Virus record (IMG/VR): IMGVR_UViG_3300033388_003167
Coordinates: 1-41,906 of that record
DNA from: a virus
Length of the DNA: 41,906 nucleotides
Direction: 5' to 3' (one strand)
In this document: positions 28,300 through 35,040 of the stretch, piece after piece
Layout of the letters: each line of letters begins with the position of its first letter
How positions within the stretch are numbered: position 1 is the stretch's first letter
Translations under genes and position numbers: made by a program
Notes under the pieces: model-generated
What the model was told of the DNA's origin: nothing
What the model saw: only the letters and a program-made list of their open reading frames with translations
The model's database searches: none

Positions 28300-28315
28300 T
28301 ACGATATAGTGTATT
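28284..28315. promoter_or_regulatory. Operator dyads of the lysogeny switch
   Basis: AATAC-C-GTATT (28284-28294) is a perfect dyad, and AATAC (28298-28302) pairs with GTATT (28311-28315). GTATTG-T-CAATAC also forms an inverted pair across 28290-28302. The array covers both divergent promoters, as expected for repressor and Cro-like binding sites. Confidence 0.65.
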
Positions 28316-28323
28316 TCTATATT
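28293..28323 (+). promoter_or_regulatory. Repressor promoter, plus strand
   Basis: TTGTCA (28293-28298) could be the -35, with TATATT (28318-28323) 19 bases later as -10; the spacing is long. It precedes the plus-strand repressor gene by 40 bases. It overlaps the operators and the -35 of the leftward promoter. Confidence 0.45.
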
Positions 28324-28362
28324 TTTTAACAATTGAACTCTGATTCGAATTAGAATTTAGAC

Positions 28363-28710
28363 ATGGAGTTGAATGACATCTTAAGAAAAGAAATGAAAAG
28401 CCGTGGGTTTGAAACCAATAAGGCTTTCGCTGAATTTTTGGGTATACGAGACTCTTCACTTGGCAGATATCTCAAGGGAGCAGAGGAACCAGGATACTAT
28501 AAATTAAGAAAGATGGCCGATGCTCTGGGCTATGAATTACTTGTTCCTGAAAATAAAAACCAGCGAAAATCCAGAATAGACAATTCCGTTAACCTCAAAT
28601 CGACTGACAGGGAACTTCGGGAAATGCTTGAGAGGCGTCCCGGTCTGTCACCTTCTGACGTTGACATACTCATGAGGCTTATACAAAAATTATCGGCAAC
28701 AGCTAAATAG
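28363..28710 (+). CDS. Small XRE-family phage repressor
   Basis: This 115-residue protein has an N-terminal helix-turn-helix (RGFETNKAFAEFLGIRDSSL, GRYLKGAEEPGYYKLRKMAD) and a helical C-terminal tail (ELREMLERRPGLSPSDVDIL). It lacks an autocleavage domain (no S24 peptidase), so induction would need another route. It is the first plus-strand gene opposite the Cro-like gene, the standard place for the lysogeny repressor. It is followed by a lipoprotein gene 31 bases away. Confidence 0.75.
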   Translation: MELNDILRKEMKSRGFETNKAFAEFLGIRDSSLGRYLKGAEEPGYYKLRKMADALGYELLVPENKNQRKSRIDNSVNLKSTDRELREMLERRPGLSPSDVDILMRLIQKLSATAK

Positions 28711-28741
28711 GGGACAAGGGAAGAGGTCGAGGAGGGAGAGA

Positions 28742-29077
28742 ATGTATCGTAATACCATTTCCGCGTTTGTAGTGTTTGTCATGCTTGTGCTGCTTTTGTC
28801 CGGGTGTGGTACAGCGGTCGAGCCGGGCGTTTATGTGAAGCAGTCAGACCAACAGGAATACCTTGACTTGAGTGAGTCGGGCAAGTATACCCACCACCAT
28901 GACATTGCTGGATATGATTTCGGTTTCAGCAGAACCTATTTCGATTTTAGCGGAACCTACACGGTGATGGGAAAACACGTTGTACTTGAAGACGAAAACT
29001 CAGATCATAAAGAGAAATGGAAGATCGACGGAGACAACCTGCGAAATCCGGACGGCGAACTTTACCTCCAGATGTAG
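28742..29077 (+). CDS. Prophage-encoded lipoprotein
   Basis: This 111-residue protein has a hydrophobic signal (SAFVVFVMLVLLLSGC) with the lipobox LSGC, Cys 22. A mature beta-rich domain follows (EPGVYVKQSDQQEYLDLSES, YDFGFSRTYFDFSGTYTVMG). SD GAGGAGGGAG precedes it. It lies in an operon with the repressor, so it should be made in lysogens. Lipoproteins placed this way often exclude superinfecting phages (as in TP-J34 Ltp) or alter host surface; function here is inference. Confidence 0.75.
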   Translation: MYRNTISAFVVFVMLVLLLSGCGTAVEPGVYVKQSDQQEYLDLSESGKYTHHHDIAGYDFGFSRTYFDFSGTYTVMGKHVVLEDENSDHKEKWKIDGDNLRNPDGELYLQM

Positions 29078-29128
29078 TTACCCCTTGACTTATCCATGCA
29101 TCAGCATATGATACAATGGGGGTAACTA
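29075..29128 (+). promoter_or_regulatory. Inverted repeat holding the integrase promoter; attP candidate
   Basis: TAGTTACCCC (29075-29084) and GGGGTAACTA (29119-29128) are perfect ten-base inverted arms around 34 bases, total 54. Inside, TTGACT (29085-29090) and TATGAT (29107-29112) form a promoter with 16-base spacing. It directly precedes the serine integrase. Serine-integrase attP sites are ~50 bp imperfect dyads next to int, so this is one of two candidates. Confidence 0.55.
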
Positions 29129-29144
29129 ATTTAGGAGGTTTGTC

Positions 29145-30533
29145 ATGAACTCGAAGGCCGTTGGATATGTCCGGGTCAGCACTCAAGAGCAGGCCCGTTC
29201 CGGCATCAGCATCCCCGACCAAGAGCAGAGAATCCGCGATTATTGCACCGCCCGCAAACTTGAACTCGTTGAAATCTACCGCGATTCCGGGGTGAGCGCA
29301 GGCGTGAAGTTGTCCAACCGCCCGACAGGTCATAACCTCCTCGCTTGTCTCCAAAACGGCGTTTGCAATGTCGTGGCGGTGAAGCTCGACCGCCTGTTCC
29401 GAAATACCGTCGAGTGCCTTGAAACGGTTGTCGAATGGGATAACCAGGACAAGGCATTACATCTTATCGACTTTGGCGGTGCGGCACTTGACACTAAATC
29501 GGCGATGAATAAAACATTTCTGACGATGACCGCCGCCTTCGCGGAGCTGGAGCGCGAGCTTACCCGGGAACGCATTCTCTCAGCGCATCGCTATATTGCG
29601 CTGGAAGGCAAATGGAAGGGCGGGCGACTGCCGCTCGGATACCGATACCACGACCGCGAGTCAAAAGACTACACGCCTGAAATCGACCCGGACACCGCGC
29701 CGCTCGTGCGATTCATGTTCGAGTCCAAAGCCAATGGCTGGAGTAATGCCGCGATACTCAGGGGGCTTGCAGAAAAAGGGTACAAAACATACGTTGCTCA
29801 GATAAATAATATACTTGCCAACAGGTACTATATAAGTGAGCGCGAGGTCGACGGCAAGGTTTATCCGGTTGACATCCCCCCTCTGATAGATCGTGAATTG
29901 TGGCACAGGGTTCAGGCTGCAAAGACTTTCAACGGTTATACACCCGGTCGCAGGCGATACATTTTGAGCGGCATATTGCGTTGCGGGCGTTGCGGCGAAT
30001 TGATGATACGCTGGAACCGCGCCTCGAAGGGCTATGCCGAGTACGCCTGTAAGGGCCGCAAGCATTGGGGAACCTGCAAGGGCGTGGGGATTCGCGAACG
30101 AATAGCCGAGAAAGCGGTACTTGAGCCATTCTTTGCTCACGTCGATGAGCAAAACTACTCAAGGGCGATAGCTCAAGCGAACGCCCGCGAGCGGGAAGAC
30201 ACCTCCAGAGTCAGCTGCATACGCTCGGAAATAGCCGCCTTAAAAGATAAGCAGGCCCGGCTGCTGCACCTCCACCTGGAGGGCAAGTTATCGGAAGGTC
30301 AGTGGGATCAGGAAAGCAAACCGCTCAATCAGCAACTACAGATACGGCAGGCGGAGCTTAACCGCGCCGAGGCCGAGCTCGCCCTGCCCGCTGTATGGGA
30401 GGGCGACATACGGGATGACTGGAAAACGCTTAACCTAGACGAACGCCGCCACGCGCTCAGGCTCTTTATCAACCACGCTGTTGTACACCCCGGTAGAGGC
30501 CCGGAGAGGGTAGAGATTAGCTGGCGCGAGTAG
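29145..30533 (+). CDS. Large serine recombinase (integrase)
   Basis: This 462-residue integrase has the resolvase domain with nucleophile Ser12 in GYVRVSTQEQ. LDRLFRNTVECLE and the E-helix follow, then the recombinase domain (RLPLGYRY, NGWSNAAILRGLAEKGYK, about 160-265). A zinc ribbon has C280, C283, C302 and C311, and a coiled coil spans about 340-400. SD AGGAGG precedes the ATG. It catalyses attP x attB integration without host factors; excision would need a directionality factor, not identified here. Confidence 0.95.
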   Translation: MNSKAVGYVRVSTQEQARSGISIPDQEQRIRDYCTARKLELVEIYRDSGVSAGVKLSNRPTGHNLLACLQNGVCNVVAVKLDRLFRNTVECLETVVEWDNQDKALHLIDFGGAALDTKSAMNKTFLTMTAAFAELERELTRERILSAHRYIALEGKWKGGRLPLGYRYHDRESKDYTPEIDPDTAPLVRFMFESKANGWSNAAILRGLAEKGYKTYVAQINNILANRYYISEREVDGKVYPVDIPPLIDRELWHRVQAAKTFNGYTPGRRRYILSGILRCGRCGELMIRWNRASKGYAEYACKGRKHWGTCKGVGIRERIAEKAVLEPFFAHVDEQNYSRAIAQANAREREDTSRVSCIRSEIAALKDKQARLLHLHLEGKLSEGQWDQESKPLNQQLQIRQAELNRAEAELALPAVWEGDIRDDWKTLNLDERRHALRLFINHAVVHPGRGPERVEISWRE

Positions 30534-30713
30534 ATATTACCCAACAATATTGTCGCATACTGTTAATTACTGACTGCTATTGCTATTTGTTGTTGTCTGT
30601 ATTACCAATACCTGGCAAGAAAAGGTGCTTGTTAGACTATGCATGTGCACCTTTTAAGTGCTTAGAATGGCTCTAATGGCTCCAAATTTTTTTATTTTTT
30701 TCTGTAAAAACCC
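30534..30713. other. Downstream region of integrase with second attP candidate
   Basis: No gene is seen. AAAAGGTGC (30620-30628) and GCACCTTTT (30647-30655) are perfect nine-base arms 18 bases apart. The final TTTT could make it a weak terminator for int, or the dyad could be the attP core. Downstream is T-rich DNA (30687-30701). Confidence 0.45.
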
Positions 30714-30742
30714 TTGACATGCGCACCCGCCGGGTGCATAAT
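30714..30742 (+). promoter_or_regulatory. Strong promoter with operator in the spacer
   Basis: TTGACA (30714-30719), 17-base spacer and CATAAT (30737-30742) form a near-consensus promoter. The spacer contains GCACCC-GCC-GGGTGC (30723-30737), a perfect dyad, so a regulator bound there would block polymerase. It drives the 105-residue gene. Confidence 0.75.
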
Positions 30743-30779
30743 ATAACTAGAGTCGGGGTCGAGAGAAAGGAGAGGGAAG

Positions 30780-31097
30780 ATGAAAGCAATCATCAACGGA
30801 CTCAGGTATGACACGGAGACGGCGACACTGGTCGGCGAAGCACGGGCTGGCTGCCCCGCAAGCGACTTTGGCTACTGGGAGGCTGGACTCTACCGGACAC
30901 CGCGATCGGGCAGGTACTTCGTCGCGGGTCACGGCGGCCCCATGACACAATTCGGCAGGCCCGCTCCGGGCGGCGGTCGTGGCGGGGGTGAGCGCGTCAC
31001 TCCCATGACCAAGGATGAGGCGTTTGCGTGGGCGCAGGAGTACCTTAATGATGATGAGATCGAGGCCGCCTTCGCGGATGCGATAAAGGACGCGTAG
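30780..31097 (+). CDS. Conserved small protein of mobile elements
   Basis: This 105-residue protein reads MKAIINGLRYDTETATLVGE, ASDFGYWEAGLYRTPRSGRY, then FVAGHGGPMTQFGRP and a Gly-rich loop (PGGGRGGGERVTPMTKDEAF). I recognise the plan INGxRYDTxTAxLVG...LYRTPxGRxFLxGxGGPMT from many plasmids and integrative elements, where it is unannotated. It has its own promoter with an operator and ends at a strong terminator, so it is a separate unit, likely expressed in lysogens. Confidence 0.7.
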   Translation: MKAIINGLRYDTETATLVGEARAGCPASDFGYWEAGLYRTPRSGRYFVAGHGGPMTQFGRPAPGGGRGGGERVTPMTKDEAFAWAQEYLNDDEIEAAFADAIKDA

Positions 31098-31117
31098 GAT
31101 TTCATTGTCAATGTGCA

Positions 31118-31143
31118 AATAACCCCGCTTAGGCGGGGTTATT
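31118..31143. terminator. Bidirectional terminator between convergent genes
   Basis: AATAACCCCGC (31118-31128) and GCGGGGTTATT (31133-31143) are perfect 11-base arms with a four-base loop, and T-rich/A-rich tracts lie on both sides. It stops the plus-strand gene and, reading the other way, the long minus-strand late transcript ending at 31151. Confidence 0.9.
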
Positions 31144-31150
31144 TTTTATT

Positions 31151-31474
31151 TCATTCAAAATCCGAGTGCATAATCTCTAAAAGGTCTTCAAGTCTGAGAA
31201 TCGCAATCGGCTTTGAATCTCCACGTTCGCGGGCAAACACAACGGGTGTTTTAATACTGCTATTGTGTTTGTATGATTCGGCTTGCTCAAGCCAACGTAA
31301 GGCGGCAATCCTTGAGCGATACTTGCATTCGACAATGAGATTATCAGTCTCGATATCGGGCGCACTTTCTGAGTAATCTGCCCTTAGATTACGCCGCACC
31401 CCCAAGCGCTTTGCAATCTCACGTTCGAACCTTGCTCCGATATCACGTTCTTTTTTACTCAAGGGGTGCCTCAC
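31151..31474 (-). CDS. PD-(D/E)XK nuclease, resolvase-like
   Basis: This 107-residue protein has the motif in APDIETDNLIVECKYRSRI: Asp, then Glu-x-Lys (ECK), with an upstream Glu in FEREIAKRLG. This is the restriction-endonuclease / Hjc-like fold at minimum size. It could resolve Holliday junctions or branched DNA before packaging. The start is GTG with a weak site. It is the final gene of the minus-strand late block. Confidence 0.8.
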   Translation of the reverse strand: MRHPLSKKERDIGARFEREIAKRLGVRRNLRADYSESAPDIETDNLIVECKYRSRIAALRWLEQAESYKHNSSIKTPVVFARERGDSKPIAILRLEDLLEIMHSDFE

Positions 31475-31751
31475 TTTATCCAGTTTAATGACGATATGTT
31501 GCCATTATTGTCTAATAGTTGTGACATTATGGTCAGCTTCCTAGACACTAACGGGGAATAATAAGACCCGCTCTGACGGGTTATCGGGTCACATGGACAC
31601 AAATATACAATTTTTAACTCATGTGGCTAAGTAGGGTTGGGGTCAACGCATGTCTAGTATCATACCAATGATTTCTTGTGATTATTTGATGTATTTCGGG
31701 GGCCGTAATGCTATATTTTAATTTTGCCCCGAATGAAAGATTTACTTATTT
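31475..31751. other. Intergenic region with weak terminator
   Basis: No gene found. ACCCG (31566-31570)/CGGGT (31577-31581) on the minus strand makes a short stem followed by CTTATTATT, a weak terminator. TTCGGGG/CCCCGAA (31695-31733) are 7-base arms with a 25-base loop. CACATG/CATGTG arms also occur. A promoter for the nuclease gene likely lies here but is not clear. Confidence 0.4.
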
Positions 31752-31952
31752 TTAGGCCACTGCTTTTGTAATGTTTTTTATAAAATTGGCCTTATCAACG
31801 GGGAACCGATACTGCTCCGCAAGCCATTTCCCATCCTTTGTGTAAGTTCCAAACCATTCGGTACAATTGGATCGAGCCAACCGCTTGCACAATTCGCGAT
31901 TTTCTGAGTAGATGCACCTCCATCCACCTTCCACGGGCCATATCTCAAACAC
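31752..31952 (-). CDS. Small hypothetical protein
   Basis: The GTG at 31952 has GGAGG eight bases upstream, and the preceding stop is just before it. The 66 residues read FEIWPVEGGWRCIYSENREL, CKRLARSNCTEWFGTYTKDG, then KWLAEQYRFPVDKANFIKN. It looks like one small beta-alpha domain. The longer frame to 32006 overlaps the previous gene with no ribosome site. Unknown role. Confidence 0.65.
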   Translation of the reverse strand: MFEIWPVEGGWRCIYSENRELCKRLARSNCTEWFGTYTKDGKWLAEQYRFPVDKANFIKNITKAVA

Positions 31953-31954
31953 TT

Positions 31955-32290
31955 TTACCGCCTCCCCATGCGAAGAGGGTAAAGGCCACAGTCGGTATCG
32001 TTGCAATCTTTAACATATTCCCGTGCATCTACCCCCCCTCCCATACAATAAACACATTCGGCGTAAACGGTTTTCATGGTCAAATTTTCGGTAGCCTCCC
32101 CGACTTCAAGTCCTCGTTTTCTCGCCGTCACGGGCGGTATTCCAAACCGATGCGGCCACAGAATGCAATCTGCAATCGGACATTCCTTGATGCGTTCTGT
32201 TTCGCCGCCCATGCAATCGAGGCACTTCTTTTTGACGGCCTCCCGCGTTGTCTTCGGTGTTGGTATGCTTGTCCTGTCGTACTCAGTCAT
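31955..32290 (-). CDS. Two-repeat Cys-rich zinc protein
   Basis: This 111-residue protein has two similar units: KKKCLDCMGGETERIKECPI then ADCILWPHRFG, and ECVYCMGGGVDAREYVKDCN then DTDCGLYPLRMG. Each has CxxCxGG...C...DC-x-L-P-R, so four Cys per unit. I recognise the unit from many phage early and late proteins. The duplication is internal. No function is known; zinc binding is likely. Confidence 0.75.
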   Translation of the reverse strand: MTEYDRTSIPTPKTTREAVKKKCLDCMGGETERIKECPIADCILWPHRFGIPPVTARKRGLEVGEATENLTMKTVYAECVYCMGGGVDAREYVKDCNDTDCGLYPLRMGRR

Positions 32291-32304
32291 TTTAGATCCC
32301 TCCC

Positions 32305-33123
32305 TTAAGTCCAGTAATCCTTCGCCCGTATCACCCTATCCGCAACGTGGAATTCCACAGACGAACATCCGAGCGCGGAGGGCGGGTAATATTTCTTCTC
32401 ACCATACCCGCAAGAGCCGTCGCCGCGCACAAAGTAAGTGCGCATGAACGTCCCCGCGAGAACATAGTGCCTTTGCCGCGCCCTTACGTCTGTAGCATCA
32501 TCATTAAGTGAGATGTACACGTCGTTGTTATCAGCGGCGCGGCGGTGAACGTGGGCCATTGCCGCAACGTCACAGCCGAACGGCGCGGATATGCGCTTGA
32601 GGTAATTCATTTGACCGGCCAATGTGGTGGCCCCCGTCGCGCCGTGAATCGCGAAAAGAATGGGTGTCCATTCCTTGCCGCCACGCGTGACAAGTCGCAA
32701 GCGTATGAGCGCGGTATGTCCTAGAAAGGGATTGTTTAACGTGGTGGCAATTCGCAAGGCAGGATTAGAACCGTTGGCAAGGTACTTGTCCTCATGGTTC
32801 CCCATGATAAAGCCAATGCCCTTGCGGCGGATAGGCTTGAAATAATTTACGTTGCGGTCGACCTGAAGGTCGATATAATTCGAGACGTGGTAATCAGGGT
32901 CAAGTGCGCCGATATCCCAGCGGGGATCCTTGCTTGTGATATACTCCCCGGTGTCCCCCAGGTGTATCCAGCGGGCAAGGGGGTCATCTGCCACAGCGTC
33001 GATCTCGCGCTGTAATCGGTCGTAAGATATTCCCGCGTGGCCAAAATGTGTGCAAGCGAATGTCACGAGCTTCACAACGCCGCCACGCGGGATATTTTTT
33101 ATCACCGCTTCCGATACTTCCAT
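32305..33123 (-). CDS. Calcineurin-like metallophosphoesterase
   Basis: This 272-residue protein shows KLVTFACTHFGHAG, HLGDTGEY, MGNHED, IHGATG and AHVHRRA, the ordered motifs of binuclear metallophosphoesterases. In most of the family motif I is D-x-H; here it is C-T-H, so one metal ligand looks replaced. The second motif has GD but no following Asp. It may use another ligand or be weakly active. It lies next to lysis genes with SD GGGGGAGG. Substrate unknown. Confidence 0.78.
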   Translation of the reverse strand: MEVSEAVIKNIPRGGVVKLVTFACTHFGHAGISYDRLQREIDAVADDPLARWIHLGDTGEYITSKDPRWDIGALDPDYHVSNYIDLQVDRNVNYFKPIRRKGIGFIMGNHEDKYLANGSNPALRIATTLNNPFLGHTALIRLRLVTRGGKEWTPILFAIHGATGATTLAGQMNYLKRISAPFGCDVAAMAHVHRRAADNNDVYISLNDDATDVRARQRHYVLAGTFMRTYFVRGDGSCGYGEKKYYPPSALGCSSVEFHVADRVIRAKDYWT

Positions 33124-33139
33124 TGCTACCTCCCCCGAG

Positions 33140-33298
33140 TCAGTGCGGCTTTTCGGCGTACTGGCCGAAAAAGAACCCGGCTATCGCGCCGAGTATTCCG
33201 AAGGCCGCCGCTTCGGAACACTTGCCGAAAAACAATAGCCACGCAAGGGCTATTATCAAGAGACAGGCAACCAATACGCGGGGCCATATCCCGTTCAT
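33140..33298 (-). CDS. Small membrane protein after the endolysin
   Basis: This 52-residue protein has SD GGGAGG nine bases before ATG 33298 and starts six bases after the endolysin stop. It has two hydrophobic stretches (PRVLVACLLIIALAWLLFF and AAAFGILGAIAGFFFG) separated by a Cys-containing turn. It could be a second holin or an antiholin by size and place. A different minus-strand frame over the same bases is basic and not accepted. Confidence 0.65.
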   Translation of the reverse strand: MNGIWPRVLVACLLIIALAWLLFFGKCSEAAAFGILGAIAGFFFGQYAEKPH

Positions 33299-33304
33299 CT
33301 TTTA

Positions 33305-34189
33305 TCACCTCCCGTATATTGAGATTCCAGAAACAATGTTAGGACTCTTGCTTTTGATTACCGTGGTGAAACCGCCGGTGACCCCCCGGTCTTTTGTCAC
33401 TTGGTGGAACGGCAGGGCTTGCCGCTCCCATCCCTGCAGTTTTTGCTTGATGATTCCCGTGGAGGGCGCGGTGTAGATTTCAACCTCGGCGGGTTCGTTG
33501 TCTTCGTTGTAGAGCAGGAGCCAGCACTGTATCTCTGACAACCCCGGCATTTCGTTGAATCCCTCCACAAAATTCCAGACAAACTTGTCTCCCTGCTTTG
33601 GCATGGATTGCGGCGGTATGAACATCATCCCCATTTCCTCTTCCTCCTCCTCGACTTCCGGTTGTGTGTATGCAGGGCGGACAAACCACATACGGCAATG
33701 TGGCCCTGCGGTGCGTTCACGCCTACCCACCCGGTTATTGACGTTACCTTCAATGGTTCGAAACGTTGTTGGCCCGAGCCGCTCCTCGATTATCCCGATG
33801 TGGTCGGTGATCCCCCCGTCGCCGTAGTCATAGATGACCAGGTCACCCGGTAACGCTTGTGCGATAGAAACTTCCTCTCTGTATTTTCGCCCCTCCTCAA
33901 GAAAAGTGCCGGAATATGCAGATTTCAATCCGCGTATGAGCGCCGGGTCCGTGTGGTGAAATACCCAGTCCACGAATATCGCGCACCACTGCCAGCCTTG
34001 CGAGTGTGCGCCGAACCACGCATGGTAGGGAGTCCCGCGATTGTTTCCCCCCTGCTCACACACGCCTATCTGTGAGCGGGCGAGGTTTAGAATGTCATCG
34101 GCGGTTGCCATTTCTCCTCCAAGTGACACTGCGGGCGTGAGCAGGAATACAAGCAAGTAGACGGAAAGGAACAGCGCAAGGGGTCGCAT
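33305..34189 (-). CDS. CHAP-domain endolysin with possible signal peptide
   Basis: This protein of up to 294 residues starts RPLALFLSVYLLVFLLTPAV, a signal or anchor, then a CHAP domain with Cys 69 (WQWCAIFVDW), His 130 (ITDHIGIIE) and Asn 149 (IEGNV). An acidic linker (EVEEEEEEMG) leads to a beta domain likely for cell-wall binding. The first ATG (34189) lacks a ribosome site. An internal ATG at 34111 has GGAGGAGAA and would make a 268-residue cytoplasmic form. Both forms may exist. Confidence 0.85.
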   Translation of the reverse strand: MRPLALFLSVYLLVFLLTPAVSLGGEMATADDILNLARSQIGVCEQGGNNRGTPYHAWFGAHSQGWQWCAIFVDWVFHHTDPALIRGLKSAYSGTFLEEGRKYREEVSIAQALPGDLVIYDYGDGGITDHIGIIEERLGPTTFRTIEGNVNNRVGRRERTAGPHCRMWFVRPAYTQPEVEEEEEEMGMMFIPPQSMPKQGDKFVWNFVEGFNEMPGLSEIQCWLLLYNEDNEPAEVEIYTAPSTGIIKQKLQGWERQALPFHQVTKDRGVTGGFTTVIKSKSPNIVSGISIYGR

Positions 34190-34193
34190 TGTA

Positions 34194-34298
34194 CTAGCTC
34201 AGCCGCCGCCAGCCGTCTATAATCGGGGTCAACGATTTGTCGATAAATAAAAAAACCGCCTCTTGGAGGCGGCGCTTAAAGCGTCTCCAGCGTCTCAT
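34194..34298 (-). CDS. Possible 34-residue basic protein
   Basis: ATG 34298 overlaps the holin stop (TGATG), giving MRRWRRFKRRLQEAVFLFID then KSLTPIIDGWRRLS. It is basic and amphipathic, so could bind membranes. The sequence also forms a strong terminator hairpin (34249-34272), and coding may be incidental. It fills the space between holin-like and endolysin genes with tight junctions on both sides. Confidence 0.45.
   Translation of the reverse strand: MRRWRRFKRRLQEAVFLFIDKSLTPIIDGWRRLS
34249..34272 (-). terminator. Terminator-like hairpin between holin-like and endolysin genes
   Basis: On the minus strand CCGCCTC-CAA-GAGGCGG is followed by seven T, among the strongest terminators in the window. 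It lies inside the small basic frame and 60 bases upstream of the endolysin ATG. Endolysin would need read-through, antitermination or a promoter between. Confidence 0.8.
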
Positions 34299-34603
34299 CA
34301 GACCACCCGGCTTAATACTGCGACAACTAGGCCCACGACTATCGAGGAGAGCAGGGTTATAAGGACGGCCACGGCATACGAGACCTTGCCGCTGCGGGCC
34401 TCGTCTACCTTCTCGTCCATGTCTTTGCGGCACTCCTCGCGCTTATCCACCTCGCGGCCCAAGAGGGACAGGAACTGGTCGTTCTGCTCGCGAAGGACTT
34501 TGTGGACTTCACCGATCTCGCGGCGCGTCTCCTGTACCTGCTTCTCTATCCGCAGCAGGGAGCCATTCAATTCTGCTCTCGTGACGTAGTTGCTCTCAGC
34601 CAT
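34298..34603 (-). CDS. Holin-like / XhlA-like protein
   Basis: This 101-residue protein has a coiled-coil N-terminus (YVTRAELNGSLLRIEKQVQE, then EIGEVHKVLREQNDQFLSLL) and one C-terminal membrane helix (SYAVAVLITLLSSIVVGLVV). This fits XhlA/hemolysin-type lysis proteins, which act with a partner holin. It is adjacent to the endolysin. SD is in the end of the preceding tail gene. Confidence 0.7.
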   Translation of the reverse strand: MAESNYVTRAELNGSLLRIEKQVQETRREIGEVHKVLREQNDQFLSLLGREVDKREECRKDMDEKVDEARSGKVSYAVAVLITLLSSIVVGLVVAVLSRVV

Positions 34604-35040
34604 TACCGTCTCCTGATGTCAACTGCCCACTTGAGATTAGCGAAGAGTACCGTAGTGTTCGCCGCTCTTAATCTACCCTGAATGTTAATGCTTTCTCCGG
34701 CATTGACATTCATTTCGTATAAACACATCGCGCCTTCCGCCTGTGGTCCTGTCGAGTGTGCGGTTCCGTAGAAAGAATCCAGAGCCGCACTGGTATCAGT
34801 AGAAAGGGCTATAAATAGCTGTCCGTATCTGTAATTCGCCTCTTGGGGGTGTATCGAGGCTTTAAAAAATACTCTTATCCGCGAATCTACCTCTGGTTCG
34901 ATGGTGCTGGAATAAACAAGCGTGCCGGGATATGTGCTGCCAACACCATCAATATTCCCTGCATCGTCTTGATAATCAAAACCCCGCCAGTAGTTTAGAA
35001 GAGGCTTATCAAAATCCTGCCTTGCGGGTTTCAATGGCAT
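34603..35040 (-). CDS. Tail-associated beta-rich protein
   Basis: This 145-residue protein reads RQDFDKPLLNYWRGFDYQDD, then RIRVFFKASIHPQEANYRYG and NINVQGRL-like strand-rich sequence. It follows the tail protein 35040-36134 with a TAATG overlap. By place it may be a small fibre or baseplate component. No family is recognised. Confidence 0.55.
   Translation of the reverse strand: MPLKPARQDFDKPLLNYWRGFDYQDDAGNIDGVGSTYPGTLVYSSTIEPEVDSRIRVFFKASIHPQEANYRYGQLFIALSTDTSAALDSFYGTAHSTGPQAEGAMCLYEMNVNAGESINIQGRLRAANTTVLFANLKWAVDIRRR

Noticed and set aside
33126-33308. Minus-strand 60-codon basic frame
   Set aside because: The membrane-protein frame 33140-33298 has the ribosome site and hydrophobic pattern, so this frame is its shadow.
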